Assembly (NCBI RefSeq): GCF_910588395.1
Contig: NZ_CAJUPA010000034.1
Span: 1-27,290, forward strand
Direction: 5' to 3'
Origin: an uncultured Faecalibaculum sp.
GTDB taxonomy: Bacteria; Bacillota_I; Bacilli_A; Erysipelotrichales; Erysipelotrichaceae
Length of the DNA stretch: 27,290 nt
The position numbers and the translations under genes are program-made. Shown in pieces: positions 1 through 7,500 of the stretch; the first letter of the stretch is position 1; every line of letters starts with the position of its first letter. The notes beneath the pieces are model-generated. The model worked only from the letters and a program-made list of their open reading frames with translations, did not search any database and had not been told where the DNA came from.

Positions 1-143
1 TACTACTGTTTTCATCTATGGCAGGTGGCTGACTCAGCCATGAGATTTCGTATGTATCTGCTTTTCAGGTGAATGGATGTCCCCGGGTTCTGCCAGGACC
101 GCAAAGGGCTGCTGCCATCCCGGTGATCCGGAAGCAGGATCCT

Positions 144-1181
144 TCAGTCAGCCGTACCCGGTGCTCCGCAGCTTTCCCGCGGCACCAGCTGAAAAGGCAC
201 CAGTGTCCGGGAAGGCATCAGATCCGGATTTTCCAGATGCTTGATGGCCTGCAGCGCCGCTTCGATCCCCAGCTGCCGGGCATTCACGTCAATGGACGTC
301 AGCTTCGGGGAAACAATGGTGGAGACGATGGAATTGTTGAAGGAAATCACGGACAGGTCTGCGGGGATCCGCAGGCCTTTTTCCTGGCAGATCTGCCGCA
401 CCAGCACGGCGTGCATTTCATCCGATGCCACCACCGCAGTGGGACGGGGACCGGCGGGCGGAAACAGTACGTGTTCCAGCGTGGCCACTGCCTCCGGCTC
501 TTCCACATCCACCTGAGCCGTGTACTGTGCAGGCAGGTCCTGCCCCTGTTCCTGAAGATACAGCCGGATGCCCGCCAGCCGGGCACAGGAAAAACGGTGA
601 CGGGGATTGGATCCGGCGAAAGCCAGTCTTCTGTGACCCAGTTCCCAGAGATAGCGAGCCGCTTCCTGCCCCGCCGCAATGTTGTCGTTGTCCACTGCCA
701 CCGTTTCATTGGGGTGGCTGGAAGGCTGACCGATCTGGACATAATCCAGCCCTTCCTGGCAGAGATAGTCCACCACCGGATCCTCTTCCTGGGAGAACAG
801 CACGATCCAGGCATGGACCAGACGGCTGCGGGAATGAGACTGCACGCTGTCCAGCAGCTCCGCGTCATCCTTTCCGGTGATCAGAGCCGTGAGCACTTTC
901 TTTTCATTGCACAGCTGCGTGATTCCCTGCAGCACCTCCAGAAAGAACGGGTTTTCAAAGGAGACTCCCGGAGAAGGCGGCAGGATGATGCCCAGGGTGC
1001 GCTGGCTGGTCTCCGGCTGCACCGGCATGACGGCAGGGGGCTCGTAGCCCAGCTGCGCCATGGCCTGACGGACGCGCTCCTGGGTTTTCTGAGAGATGGA
1101 AGAACTGTTTCTGCATGTCCGGGACACCGTGGAAGGAGACACCCCGGCCAGTGCGGCTACATCGCGGATCGTGGCAGCCAT
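144..1181 (-). CDS. LacI-family repressor of the maltose locus (MalR-like)
   Basis: 345-aa LacI/GalR-type transcription factor. Residues 4-50 form the helix-turn-helix and hinge (TIRDVAALAGVSPSTVSR), followed by a periplasmic-binding-protein-like effector domain from about residue 60 to the end. The end of the HTH is unusual: CRNSSS stands where most relatives have VLN plus a short loop. The ATG at 1181 is preceded by an AAAGGGTGAT ribosome-binding site on the minus strand. The gene is divergent from a maltose-type PTS gene, phosphatase and amylase, so I infer that it represses that cluster and itself in response to a maltose-derived sugar. The family assignment is firm; the ligand and the MalR name are inference. 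No clear terminator is visible between its stop and the window start. Confidence 0.9.
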   Translation of the reverse strand: MAATIRDVAALAGVSPSTVSRTCRNSSSISQKTQERVRQAMAQLGYEPPAVMPVQPETSQRTLGIILPPSPGVSFENPFFLEVLQGITQLCNEKKVLTALITGKDDAELLDSVQSHSRSRLVHAWIVLFSQEEDPVVDYLCQEGLDYVQIGQPSSHPNETVAVDNDNIAAGQEAARYLWELGHRRLAFAGSNPRHRFSCARLAGIRLYLQEQGQDLPAQYTAQVDVEEPEAVATLEHVLFPPAGPRPTAVVASDEMHAVLVRQICQEKGLRIPADLSVISFNNSIVSTIVSPKLTSIDVNARQLGIEAALQAIKHLENPDLMPSRTLVPFQLVPRESCGAPGTAD

Positions 1182-1529
1182 AAGATCACCCTTTCTAAAT
1201 CAAACAGCATGGCACAGCTGCATTGCATATCAGGCATCATTGCATTGCTGCATTGCATTTTTGCGCTTTCGACACAACAGCATGGAGCCGCTGTATTTAT
1301 GCAGCAATGTTAACATGAAACCGATTACTTGTAATGCAACGTTTGCGAAAAATGAGACAGAAACCGCAAACCGGACAGAAATACGGGAAAATAATCCGGT
1401 TTAACTGGGCAAATACTGGGAGATTGTCGCAGTTTGCGGAAATATTTTCGGAAATTGTTGCGGAAACTATTGCACAAACGGAGACCGGGCCATACAATGA
1501 AAGCACTTACCGAGAAGGAGGGAATTACA
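1182..1529. promoter_or_regulatory. Divergent control region between the LacI gene and malT
   Basis: About 350 bases without a gene. It holds an exact 12-base direct repeat (GCTGCATTGCAT at 1217-1228 and 1247-1258), a LacI-operator-like imperfect palindrome GCAACGTTTGC at 1336-1346 with the central CG typical of the family, and four tandem 12-base units at 1434-1481. No convincing -35/-10 pair could be fixed by eye for either direction. Confidence 0.5.
1434..1481. repeat. Four tandem 12-bp units upstream of malT
   Basis: Four consecutive 12-mers: TTGCGGAAATAT, TTTCGGAAATTG, TTGCGGAAACTA and TTGCACAAACGG. The first three share T-T-x-C-G-G-A-A-A and the last is more degenerate. They end about 48 bases before the malT start codon. 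Their regular spacing and promoter position suggest a protein-binding array, but this is inferred from pattern only. An in-frame TTG at 1434 would translate the array as an Arg/Lys/Leu-rich peptide, which I consider non-coding. Confidence 0.55.
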
Positions 1530-3734
1530 GTGACTGACAAGAGACAGAATGACAGTATTCTGATCGTGCTGCCCCTGGATGGAGAAATCGTTCCCATCGA
1601 CCAGGTGCCGGACCCGATTTTTTCCGGCAGAATGATGGGCGATGGTGCCGCGGTGATTCCGGAAAACGGAAAAATCGTAGCCCCCGTGGATGGCACCCTC
1701 AGCATGATCGCGCCAACCAGACATGCCTTCGGCTTCAAGACCGCAGACGGCAAGGAAGTTCTGGTGCATGTGGGCCTGGAAACCGTGGGTCTGGAAGGGG
1801 CGCCGTTCACCGTACATGCAAAAGCCGGTGACAAAGTGAAAAAGGGGGACCTGATCGCGGAAGTGGATCTGGATTTCCTCAAGGAAAAGGGAATCAACCC
1901 CATTACGCCCATCATCCTCTGCAAAGGCGGCGATGATGTGGTCATGGACATCGCAGAAGGAAAGGGCAAAGCCGGTCAGACAGCCGTGCTGACCCTGTTC
2001 CCCAGACAGGCAGAAGAGAAAAGCGAAAAACCGGAAGCGACCGAAGCGAAAGCCAAAGCCGCCAGGCCGGAAGAAAAGAAGAAGAAAAAGAAGCTGAACA
2101 TCAACTTCGACGCCCTTCAGAAATTCGGCAAAGTGCTCATGGTCGTGATCGCCGTCATGCCCGCAGCCGGTCTGATGATCTCCCTGGGCAAGCTGGTGGC
2201 CATGTCCGGCGCTTCCGTTCCTGTGATTCTCACCATCGGCGCAGTCATGGAAAACATCGGCTGGGCCATCATCAACAACCTGAACCTGCTCTTTGCCATT
2301 GCCATTGGCGGCAGCTGGGCCAGGGAACGGGCAGGCGGGGCCTTCGCGGCGTGCATTGCCTTCATTCTCATCAACAGCATCACCGGTCAGATCTTCGGCG
2401 TGACAAACGACATGCTGGCAGATCCCGCTGCCATGACTCACACCCTCTTCGGCCAGGAAATTGCCGTGGATGGCTACTTCACCAGCGTGCTGGGTGCTCC
2501 GGCGCTGAACATGGGCGTGTTTGTGGGTATGATCGCAGGGTTCACTGGTGCCATCATTTACAACAAGTACTACAATTACCGAAAACTGCCCGATGCCCTG
2601 GCGTTCTTCAACGGCAAGCGCTTCGTGCCCCTGGTGGTAATTGTCTGGTCCGTGATCATTTCCCTGGTTCTCGCCGTTGTATGGCCCATGATCCAGCTGG
2701 GCATCAACGAATTCGGTGTATGGATCGCCAACTCCTCGGAAACATCGCCGATCCTGGCGCCGTTCATCTACGGAACCCTGGAGCGTCTGCTGCTGCCCTT
2801 CGGCCTGCACCACATGCTGACGATTCCCATGAACTACACCTCCTTCGGCGGCACCTATGAAATCATGACCGGTGCACAGGCAGGCACACAGGTATTCGGT
2901 CAGGATCCTCTGTGGCTGGCCTGGGTCAATGACCTGATCAACTACAAGAACGCCGGCGACATGGCAGCCTATAACGAACTGCTGCAGACCGTGACACCCG
3001 CCCGCTTCAAAGTGGGACAGATGATCGGCGCCACCGGCCTGCTGCTGGGTATTGCCTTCGCGATGTACCGCTGTGTGGATGCGGACAAGAAAAAGAAGTA
3101 CAAGGGCATGTTCATTTCCCTGGCGCTGGCGGTGTTCCTGACCGGTGTCACAGAACCCCTGGAATTCATGTTCATGTTCTGCGCTGTTCCTCTGTACATT
3201 GTCTACGCCGTGCTGCAGGGCTGTGCCTTCGCACTGGCAGGCATCTTCCATCTGCGGCTCCACAGCTTCGGCAACCTGGAGTTTGCCACCCGCATTCCGA
3301 TGTCCCTGAACGCCGGCCTGCAGGGAGACCTGATCAACTTCGTCATCGCCTGCATCGTGTTCTTCGCCATCGGCTACTTCGTGGCGTACTTCATGATCCG
3401 CAAGTTCCACTACGCCACACCCGGCCGGCTGGGCAACTACCAGACCGATGACGACGATGATTCTGCATCCGGCAGCAGCGCAAAAGCCGCCGGTGACGGA
3501 AACAGCCAGCCCGAACGCATCATTGCGCTGCTGGGCGGCCGTGAGAACATCGTGCTGGTGGACGCCTGCATGACCCGTCTGCGGGTCACGGTCAAGGATC
3601 CGGAAAAAGTGGCGGATGCCGCAGCCTGGAAAAAGGAAGGCGCCATGGGTCTGGTCCGCAAGGACACCGGGATCCAGGCAGTCTACGGTCCGAAAGCCGA
3701 CGTGCTGAAATCCGACATCAACGACATTCTCTGA
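1530..3734 (+). CDS. malT: PTS maltose-type permease, EIIA-EIIC-EIIB fusion
   Basis: 734-aa phosphotransferase permease that imports and phosphorylates an alpha-glucoside, probably maltose. Residues 1-165 are a glucose-type IIA domain with the phospho-accepting His80 (VHVGLETV) and a second His65. A Lys/Glu-rich linker (about 170-200) follows. Residues about 205-640 are the hydrophobic IIC domain, with GLHHMLTIPMNYTSFGG and TEPLEF motifs. Residues about 662-734 are IIB with Cys680 in DACMTRLRV. The start is the GTG at 1530 because AAGGAGG lies 8 bases upstream; in-frame ATG 1497 and TTG 1434 lack such a site. IIA at the N-terminus is an unusual order, since C-B-A is common in maltose/glucose PTS proteins. 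Substrate is inferred from the IIC motifs and from the LacI, MapP-like and amylase neighbours. Confidence 0.88.
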   Translation: MTDKRQNDSILIVLPLDGEIVPIDQVPDPIFSGRMMGDGAAVIPENGKIVAPVDGTLSMIAPTRHAFGFKTADGKEVLVHVGLETVGLEGAPFTVHAKAGDKVKKGDLIAEVDLDFLKEKGINPITPIILCKGGDDVVMDIAEGKGKAGQTAVLTLFPRQAEEKSEKPEATEAKAKAARPEEKKKKKKLNINFDALQKFGKVLMVVIAVMPAAGLMISLGKLVAMSGASVPVILTIGAVMENIGWAIINNLNLLFAIAIGGSWARERAGGAFAACIAFILINSITGQIFGVTNDMLADPAAMTHTLFGQEIAVDGYFTSVLGAPALNMGVFVGMIAGFTGAIIYNKYYNYRKLPDALAFFNGKRFVPLVVIVWSVIISLVLAVVWPMIQLGINEFGVWIANSSETSPILAPFIYGTLERLLLPFGLHHMLTIPMNYTSFGGTYEIMTGAQAGTQVFGQDPLWLAWVNDLINYKNAGDMAAYNELLQTVTPARFKVGQMIGATGLLLGIAFAMYRCVDADKKKKYKGMFISLALAVFLTGVTEPLEFMFMFCAVPLYIVYAVLQGCAFALAGIFHLRLHSFGNLEFATRIPMSLNAGLQGDLINFVIACIVFFAIGYFVAYFMIRKFHYATPGRLGNYQTDDDDDSASGSSAKAAGDGNSQPERIIALLGGRENIVLVDACMTRLRVTVKDPEKVADAAAWKKEGAMGLVRKDTGIQAVYGPKADVLKSDINDIL

Positions 3735-3770
3735 AGACAGAACAGCCAGTTGCAGACTGACCGTCTTCCA

Positions 3771-3803
3771 GGGCGGACCGCGGCCATCCCGGTCCGCCCT
3801 TTT
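3771..3803 (+). terminator. Rho-independent terminator after malT
   Basis: A 9-bp GC-rich stem (GGGCGGACC at 3771-3779, GGTCCGCCC at 3791-3799) with an 11-base loop, followed by TTTTACA. The U-run is short, so partial readthrough into the next gene 55 bases downstream is plausible. Confidence 0.75.
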
Positions 3804-3858
3804 ACATCACTGTGATTGACGCACCGGCAGAAACCGGCTGCGGACAGGAAAGGAACCC

Positions 3859-4674
3859 ATGAAACTTCTCACCCTCAATACCCATTCCCTGGAAGAATCG
3901 GACACACCCGCCAAACAGCGGATCTTCGCCCGGGAAATCCTGAAACTGCAGCCGGATATCATCGCCCTGCAGGAAGTCAATCAGACCATGACCGCCGCCC
4001 CCAGCCAGCCCGGTCCGGATTATACCCCCGCGCAGCACGCCATTCCGGTGAAAGCCGACAATCATGCCCTGGCCCTGATCCGGCTCCTGGAACAGGACGG
4101 CCTGTCATACCACTGGAGCTGGCTCCCGGCCAAAGTCGGCTATGACAAATATGACGAAGGCCTGGCGCTGTTCTCCCGGAAACCGATTCTGGAAACGGCG
4201 GATTTCCTCGTCTCCCGCACCTGCGACTATCACAACTACCGCACCCGGCGGCTGCTGGGGATCCGCACCGAAGATGGCTGGTTTTTCTCCGTTCACATGA
4301 GCTGGTGGTCAGATGAACAGGAACCCTTCGCCGCCCAGTGGCAGTCGTTCCTGAAACAGCTCCCACAGGATGCGCCGGTGTATCTGCTGGGGGACTTCAA
4401 CGGGGATGCCGCCTGCAAAGGCGAAACCCATGATCTGGTGACCGCCTCGGGATTTGCGGATACCTGGGAACTCGCCCGGCACAAAGACGCAGGCTGGACC
4501 GTCTGCGGCGTCATTGACGGCTGGCGGGATCAGGAAAACGTGCCCGCCCGGCGCATCGATCAGATCTGGAGCCGTCAGCCGGTGAACGTCAGCTCCAGCC
4601 AGGTGGTGTTCAACGGCGAAACCCAGCCGGTGATCTCCGATCACTTCGGGATCCTGGTCCAGACAGAAGACTGA
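3859..4674 (+). CDS. mapP: EEP-fold hydrolase, probable maltose-6'-phosphate phosphatase
   Basis: 271-aa metal-dependent hydrolase of the endonuclease/exonuclease/phosphatase fold. Visible motifs in order: LNTHS near the N-terminus, LQEVNQ (metal-binding Glu), HMSWW, LLGDFNGDA (Asp/Asn), RRIDQIWS, and the terminal SDHFG histidine. The ATG at 3859 has an AGGAAAGGA site just upstream. In Enterococcus faecalis the gene directly downstream of the maltose PTS gene malT encodes MapP, which removes phosphate from maltose 6'-phosphate so that maltose can be split by a phosphorylase. The same gene order, the fold and the short MKLLTLNTHS start fit that enzyme. It would act in the cytoplasm on the product of the upstream PTS. 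The fold is certain; the exact substrate is inferred from context. No maltose phosphorylase lies in this window. Confidence 0.75.
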   Translation: MKLLTLNTHSLEESDTPAKQRIFAREILKLQPDIIALQEVNQTMTAAPSQPGPDYTPAQHAIPVKADNHALALIRLLEQDGLSYHWSWLPAKVGYDKYDEGLALFSRKPILETADFLVSRTCDYHNYRTRRLLGIRTEDGWFFSVHMSWWSDEQEPFAAQWQSFLKQLPQDAPVYLLGDFNGDAACKGETHDLVTASGFADTWELARHKDAGWTVCGVIDGWRDQENVPARRIDQIWSRQPVNVSSSQVVFNGETQPVISDHFGILVQTED

Positions 4675-4726
4675 ACAGTCCATGCCGATGATGCTTCGCT
4701 GACAGGGCATCATCCGCCCTGCACAC

Positions 4727-4767
4727 CCGCCGGCTGCCATCTCAGAGAGGCAGCCGGCGGTTTTTTT
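4727..4767 (+). terminator. Terminator after mapP
   Basis: A 12-bp perfect stem (CCGCCGGCTGCC at 4727-4738, GGCAGCCGGCGG at 4749-4760) with a 10-base loop and seven Ts. A second small hairpin (GATGATGC/GCATCATC) lies just upstream, near 4686-4713. Confidence 0.9.
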
Positions 4768-4808
4768 GGTTCCTGAAACACTGTTCCTGTTCTTTAGGGC
4801 AGGCAAAT

Positions 4809-4840
4809 GAAAAGCGTGAAAGCGGCACTTTTCGTATACT
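4809..4840 (+). promoter_or_regulatory. Possible promoter and cre/LacI-like site before the amylase
   Basis: TATACT at 4835-4840 resembles a -10 box, but no good -35 stands 17 bases upstream. Overlapping it, TGAAAGCGGCACTTTTCG (4817-4834) has GAAA/TTTC arms reminiscent of catabolite-response or LacI-family sites, with wrong central spacing for a standard cre. Weak evidence; it is the only promoter-like signal in the 107-base gap. Confidence 0.3.
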
Positions 4841-4874
4841 GCAGCTGAAATCTGCAAGTGAAGGAGGAACAGAG

Positions 4875-6335
4875 ATGGAAACGATGCTGCAGTTTTTTGA
4901 ATGGAACCTCCCGGATGACGGACAGCTGTGGAACCGTGTGGCAGCCGCCGCCCCGGGACTGCAGGAAGCGGGATTCACAAAAATCTGGCTGCCGCCGTCT
5001 TACAAGGGACAGGCTGGAAAAGCCGACACCGGCTACGGGGTGTACGACATGTATGATCTGGGAGAATTCAGCGCCAAAGGCACCGTGGAAACCAAATACG
5101 GATCCAGAGAGGAATACCTGGCGGCCGTACAGGCTCTTCGGAAGGCGAAACTGGATGTGGTGGCGGATATCGTCTTCAATCACCGGATGGGATCCGATGC
5201 CACCGACACCATTCAGGCTGCCTCCATGAACTGGCAGAACCGGAACGAAGCCCTGGGACAGCCGCATACCGTACAGGTATGGACCAGATACACCTTTCCT
5301 CAGCGCCAGGGAAAGTACTCGGCGTTCACCTGGGACTGGCAGGATTTCACCGGAACCGACTTCGATCAGGCTACGGGGGATACCGGACTGCTGCAGTTTG
5401 AAGGAAAGCGCTGGAATGACCATGTCTCCCGGGAACAGGGAAACTTCGATTTCATCATGGGCTCCGACGTGGATTTCACCGTGCCGGAAGTTGTGCAGGA
5501 GCTGTACAGCTGGGGCCGCTGGTACGCCCGTACTGCCAGCATCAGCGCCTTCCGTCTGGATGCGGTGAAGTCCATCGACTCCCGGTTCTTCGATGGCTGG
5601 CTGCAGGCCATGGAGCAGGAACTGGGGCGCCCGGCTTATGCTGTGGGGGAATACTGGAGCGGCAATGTGCAGGAACTGGATCAGTATCTGCAGGACTGCG
5701 GTCACTGCATGGCGCTGTTTGATGTGCCGCTGCATCACCGGCTGCGGCAGGCGGCGCTGTCTCAGGGCAGCTTTGATCTGCGGACCCTCTGGCAGGATAC
5801 CCTCACAGATCATCAGCCCCGGTATGCCTGCGCCTTTGTGGACAATCACGATACCCAGCCGGGGCAGGCCCTGGAATCCTGGATCCCGGCCTGGTTCAAG
5901 CCGCAGGCGTACGCTTTGATTCTTCTGCGGTCCCAGCCCTGTCCCTGTGTGTTTTACGGAGATCTGTACGGACTGGCAGACGGCAGTGCCGGCCCTGTCC
6001 CCTGGCTCTGGGACATGGTCTGGATCCGGCGGAATCTGCTGGGCAATGACCTGACGGACTTCTGGACTGATGACGGGCAGATGCTGGCCTGGCTGGTGAA
6101 AGGACGGTCTCCGGTGTTCGTGATTCTCACGGAAGCCGACTGGAAACAGTACACCCTGACAGACCCGGAACTGGCCGGAATCACCTTTCTGGACATCACC
6201 GATCCCGGTCACAAAGTGACCATGAGCAGCAGCGGCGCGGGCACATTCACCTGCCGTCCCGGTCAGCCGGGCATCTATGTGCGGGAAGAGGACTGGGCGA
6301 AACGGACCTGTGGTCAGCTGCCCCTGATGTCCTGA
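4875..6335 (+). CDS. amyA: Cytoplasmic alpha-amylase, GH13 family
   Basis: 486-aa glycoside hydrolase that cleaves alpha-1,4 bonds in maltodextrins or glycogen. The classical GH13 regions are visible: DIVFNH (98-103), FRLDAVKSI with nucleophile Asp229, AVGEYW with acid/base Glu259, and FVDNHDTQ with Asp326. The start METMLQFFEWNLP and the length match the bacterial cytoplasmic alpha-amylase type (GH13 subfamily 5 in my judgement). There is no signal peptide, so it acts inside the cell. AGGAGG lies 7 bases before the ATG at 4875. It follows malT and mapP in the same direction but after a strong terminator, so it is probably transcribed on its own. It would process longer maltodextrins or stored glycogen rather than imported maltose. 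Confidence 0.92.
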   Translation: METMLQFFEWNLPDDGQLWNRVAAAAPGLQEAGFTKIWLPPSYKGQAGKADTGYGVYDMYDLGEFSAKGTVETKYGSREEYLAAVQALRKAKLDVVADIVFNHRMGSDATDTIQAASMNWQNRNEALGQPHTVQVWTRYTFPQRQGKYSAFTWDWQDFTGTDFDQATGDTGLLQFEGKRWNDHVSREQGNFDFIMGSDVDFTVPEVVQELYSWGRWYARTASISAFRLDAVKSIDSRFFDGWLQAMEQELGRPAYAVGEYWSGNVQELDQYLQDCGHCMALFDVPLHHRLRQAALSQGSFDLRTLWQDTLTDHQPRYACAFVDNHDTQPGQALESWIPAWFKPQAYALILLRSQPCPCVFYGDLYGLADGSAGPVPWLWDMVWIRRNLLGNDLTDFWTDDGQMLAWLVKGRSPVFVILTEADWKQYTLTDPELAGITFLDITDPGHKVTMSSSGAGTFTCRPGQPGIYVREEDWAKRTCGQLPLMS

Positions 6336-6415
6336 AGGCCCGGAAGCAGCGTGACAGGAGACATCGGGCTGTCCCTTCCCGGCTGAAACACACCCTTCGG
6401 CATGCTGCCAGCCGG

Positions 6416-6480
6416 TACAATGGAACAATATGGTCCGGATTCCGGAGATGTTCCGGATATTCCGCCGGCAAAGCCGGAAT
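6416..6480 (+). promoter_or_regulatory. -10-like box followed by a cluster of TTCCGG half-sites
   Basis: TACAAT at 6416-6421 resembles a -10 element with no clear -35. Downstream come TCCGG at 6434-6438, ATTCCGG at 6439-6445, TTCCGG at 6451-6456, ATTCCG at 6459-6464 and the inverted CCGGAAT at 6474-6480, just before the ribosome-binding site of the recombinase-like gene. The spacing suggests an operator between transcription start and start codon, perhaps autoregulatory. Pattern-based only. Confidence 0.4.
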
Positions 6481-6494
6481 TAAGGAGGGATCCC

Positions 6495-7037
6495 ATGCAG
6501 TATGGATACACAATGATGGATACAGCCCGGCACCTGGAACCTTTCTGTTCCGGCCGTATTTTTCAGGACCAGTCCGGCCAGCAGGGACAGCCTGGCTTTG
6601 ACCGGCTTCTGGACACGGTGCAGAAGGGAGACAGTGTGACCATTCCCTCTCTGTCCTGCCTGGGCAGCACCATCTCCCAGATGTGCGCCAAATGGGGAGA
6701 ACTGACCCGGCGGGATGTGACGGTGAGTGTGCTGGATTTTCCGGAAAATCCGGCATCCCGGGACAGTCTGTCCGGATTCATGACCTATCTGCTGGGGACA
6801 GAGCAGACGATGCGGCGAAACAGTCAGGAAGCCCGGCAGCGGAAAATCCGGAAGGGCGAGCTTCGTCTGGGACGCCGTCCCAAGAAAATACCTCCCCGGT
6901 TTGGGCAGATCCGCCAGTCCTATGAAGAGGGCACTTTGTCTGCCCGGGAAGCTGCGGCCCGCCTGGGAGTCTCCCACACCACCTTTCTGCGCTGGTATCA
7001 TGAAAGCACCGGAAAAACCGGAAAATCCGGTATCTGA
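6495..7037 (+). CDS. Serine-recombinase-like DNA-binding protein with all catalytic residues replaced
   Basis: 180-aa protein with the size and plan of small resolvases/invertases (gamma-delta resolvase is 183 aa). Residues 1-100 follow the catalytic fold (YGY start, FQDQSG, GFDRLLDTVQKGD). Residues 118-130 (RKGELRLGRRPKK) resemble the recombinase hinge, and residues 146-168 form an HTH (SAREAAARLGVSHTTFLRWY). The active site is gone: by alignment to gamma-delta resolvase, Arg8 is Met7, nucleophile Ser10 is Asp9, Asp67 is Ser54, Arg68 is Cys55 and Arg71 is Ser58. The frame is intact and the start is well supported (TTAAGGAGGGATCCC before ATG 6495). It therefore probably binds DNA without recombining it, as a regulator or relic. 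It stands alone between the amylase and the trp operon. Confidence 0.75.
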   Translation: MQYGYTMMDTARHLEPFCSGRIFQDQSGQQGQPGFDRLLDTVQKGDSVTIPSLSCLGSTISQMCAKWGELTRRDVTVSVLDFPENPASRDSLSGFMTYLLGTEQTMRRNSQEARQRKIRKGELRLGRRPKKIPPRFGQIRQSYEEGTLSAREAAARLGVSHTTFLRWYHESTGKTGKSGI

Positions 7038-7052
7038 AGCAGCCCATCCACT

Positions 7053-7092
7053 GCCGGCAAACCGCAGGAATACCTTGGGATTGCCGGCTCTT
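7053..7092 (+). terminator. Probable terminator after the recombinase-like gene
   Basis: GCCGGCAA (7053-7060) pairs with TTGCCGGC (7081-7088), with a partly paired 20-base interior, followed by TCTTTTC. The long loop lowers certainty. Confidence 0.6.
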
Positions 7093-7138
7093 TTCATGTC
7101 TGGCACCTTCGGCAGGCTGTTTCCTTACATTCGTTCTC

Positions 7139-7206
7139 AAAATCTGGTGAAAATTTTCAGAAAATCAGGTGAAAGACTTGCGCGGTCCACTGGTCTGTGG
7201 CACACT
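7139..7206 (+). promoter_or_regulatory. trp operon promoter with upstream direct repeats
   Basis: TTGCGC (7178-7183), 17 bases, then CACACT (7201-7206) gives a weak -10 with a fair -35 and correct spacing, so transcription would start near 7213. Immediately upstream are two 14-base direct repeats, AAAATCTGGTGAAA (7139-7152) and AAAATCAGGTGAAA (7161-7174), 22 bases apart on the same DNA face and ending 3 bases before the -35. They look like a regulator site. Confidence 0.45.
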
Positions 7207-7212
7207 GGTCCC

Positions 7213-7482
7213 ATCGAAACCGTTGAAGCGGAGATAACGGCAGCCAGGGCTGTACAGAGAGCCTGCGAGGATGAGAGTCAGGTCAGGACCCAGCTGTCAA
7301 ATGGACCGCCAAGGGCGCAATGAAACGGGCAGCCGGAGTATCCTGCGACGCAAGGACAGCGTAAAGGTCCGGGGATATGCTGGTATCCCGCAAGTGCATG
7401 GCCTGCCATGAACCAGGGTGGCACCGCGGATCATGATGAAAGATTCGTCCCTGACAGAAGTGTTTTCTGTCAGGGATTTTTT
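7213..7482 (+). ncRNA. T-box leader (tRNA-Trp sensing) of the trp operon
   Basis: The leader has the conserved T-box AGGGTGGCACCGCG at 7415-7428, an AGAGAG-type stem I start near 7256, and a TGG (Trp) triplet at 7302-7304 in the specifier position (AAATGGACC). The antiterminator bulge reads UGGC, pairing with an acceptor end GCCA; bacterial tRNA-Trp carries discriminator G, so both contacts agree on tryptophan. Uncharged tRNA-Trp should stabilise the antiterminator and allow transcription of trpE. The 5' end is estimated from the promoter. Confidence 0.93.
7448..7482 (+). terminator. Regulated terminator of the Trp T-box leader
   Basis: A 12-bp stem (TCCCTGACAGAA at 7448-7459, TTCTGTCAGGGA at 7465-7476) with a 5-base loop and six Ts, placed just after the T-box sequence and 18 bases before the trpE start. 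It competes with the antiterminator. Confidence 0.92.
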
Positions 7483-7500
7483 CATCGAAAGGAGCCGTTT

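Noticed and set aside
1434..1481. Possible CRISPR array or N-terminal extension of MalT
   Set aside because: Units of 12 bases without spacers are not CRISPR. The GTG at 1530 has a strong ribosome-binding site, so the array is upstream of translation.
1467..3410. Long minus-strand open frame (about 647 codons) across malT
   Set aside because: It is a GC-rich antisense shadow of a clear PTS gene. Its translation is His/Gly/Gln-rich with no domain and no ribosome-binding site.
4794..6428. Minus-strand open frame (about 544 codons) across the amylase
   Set aside because: Antisense to a gene with all GH13 catalytic motifs; no recognisable domain.
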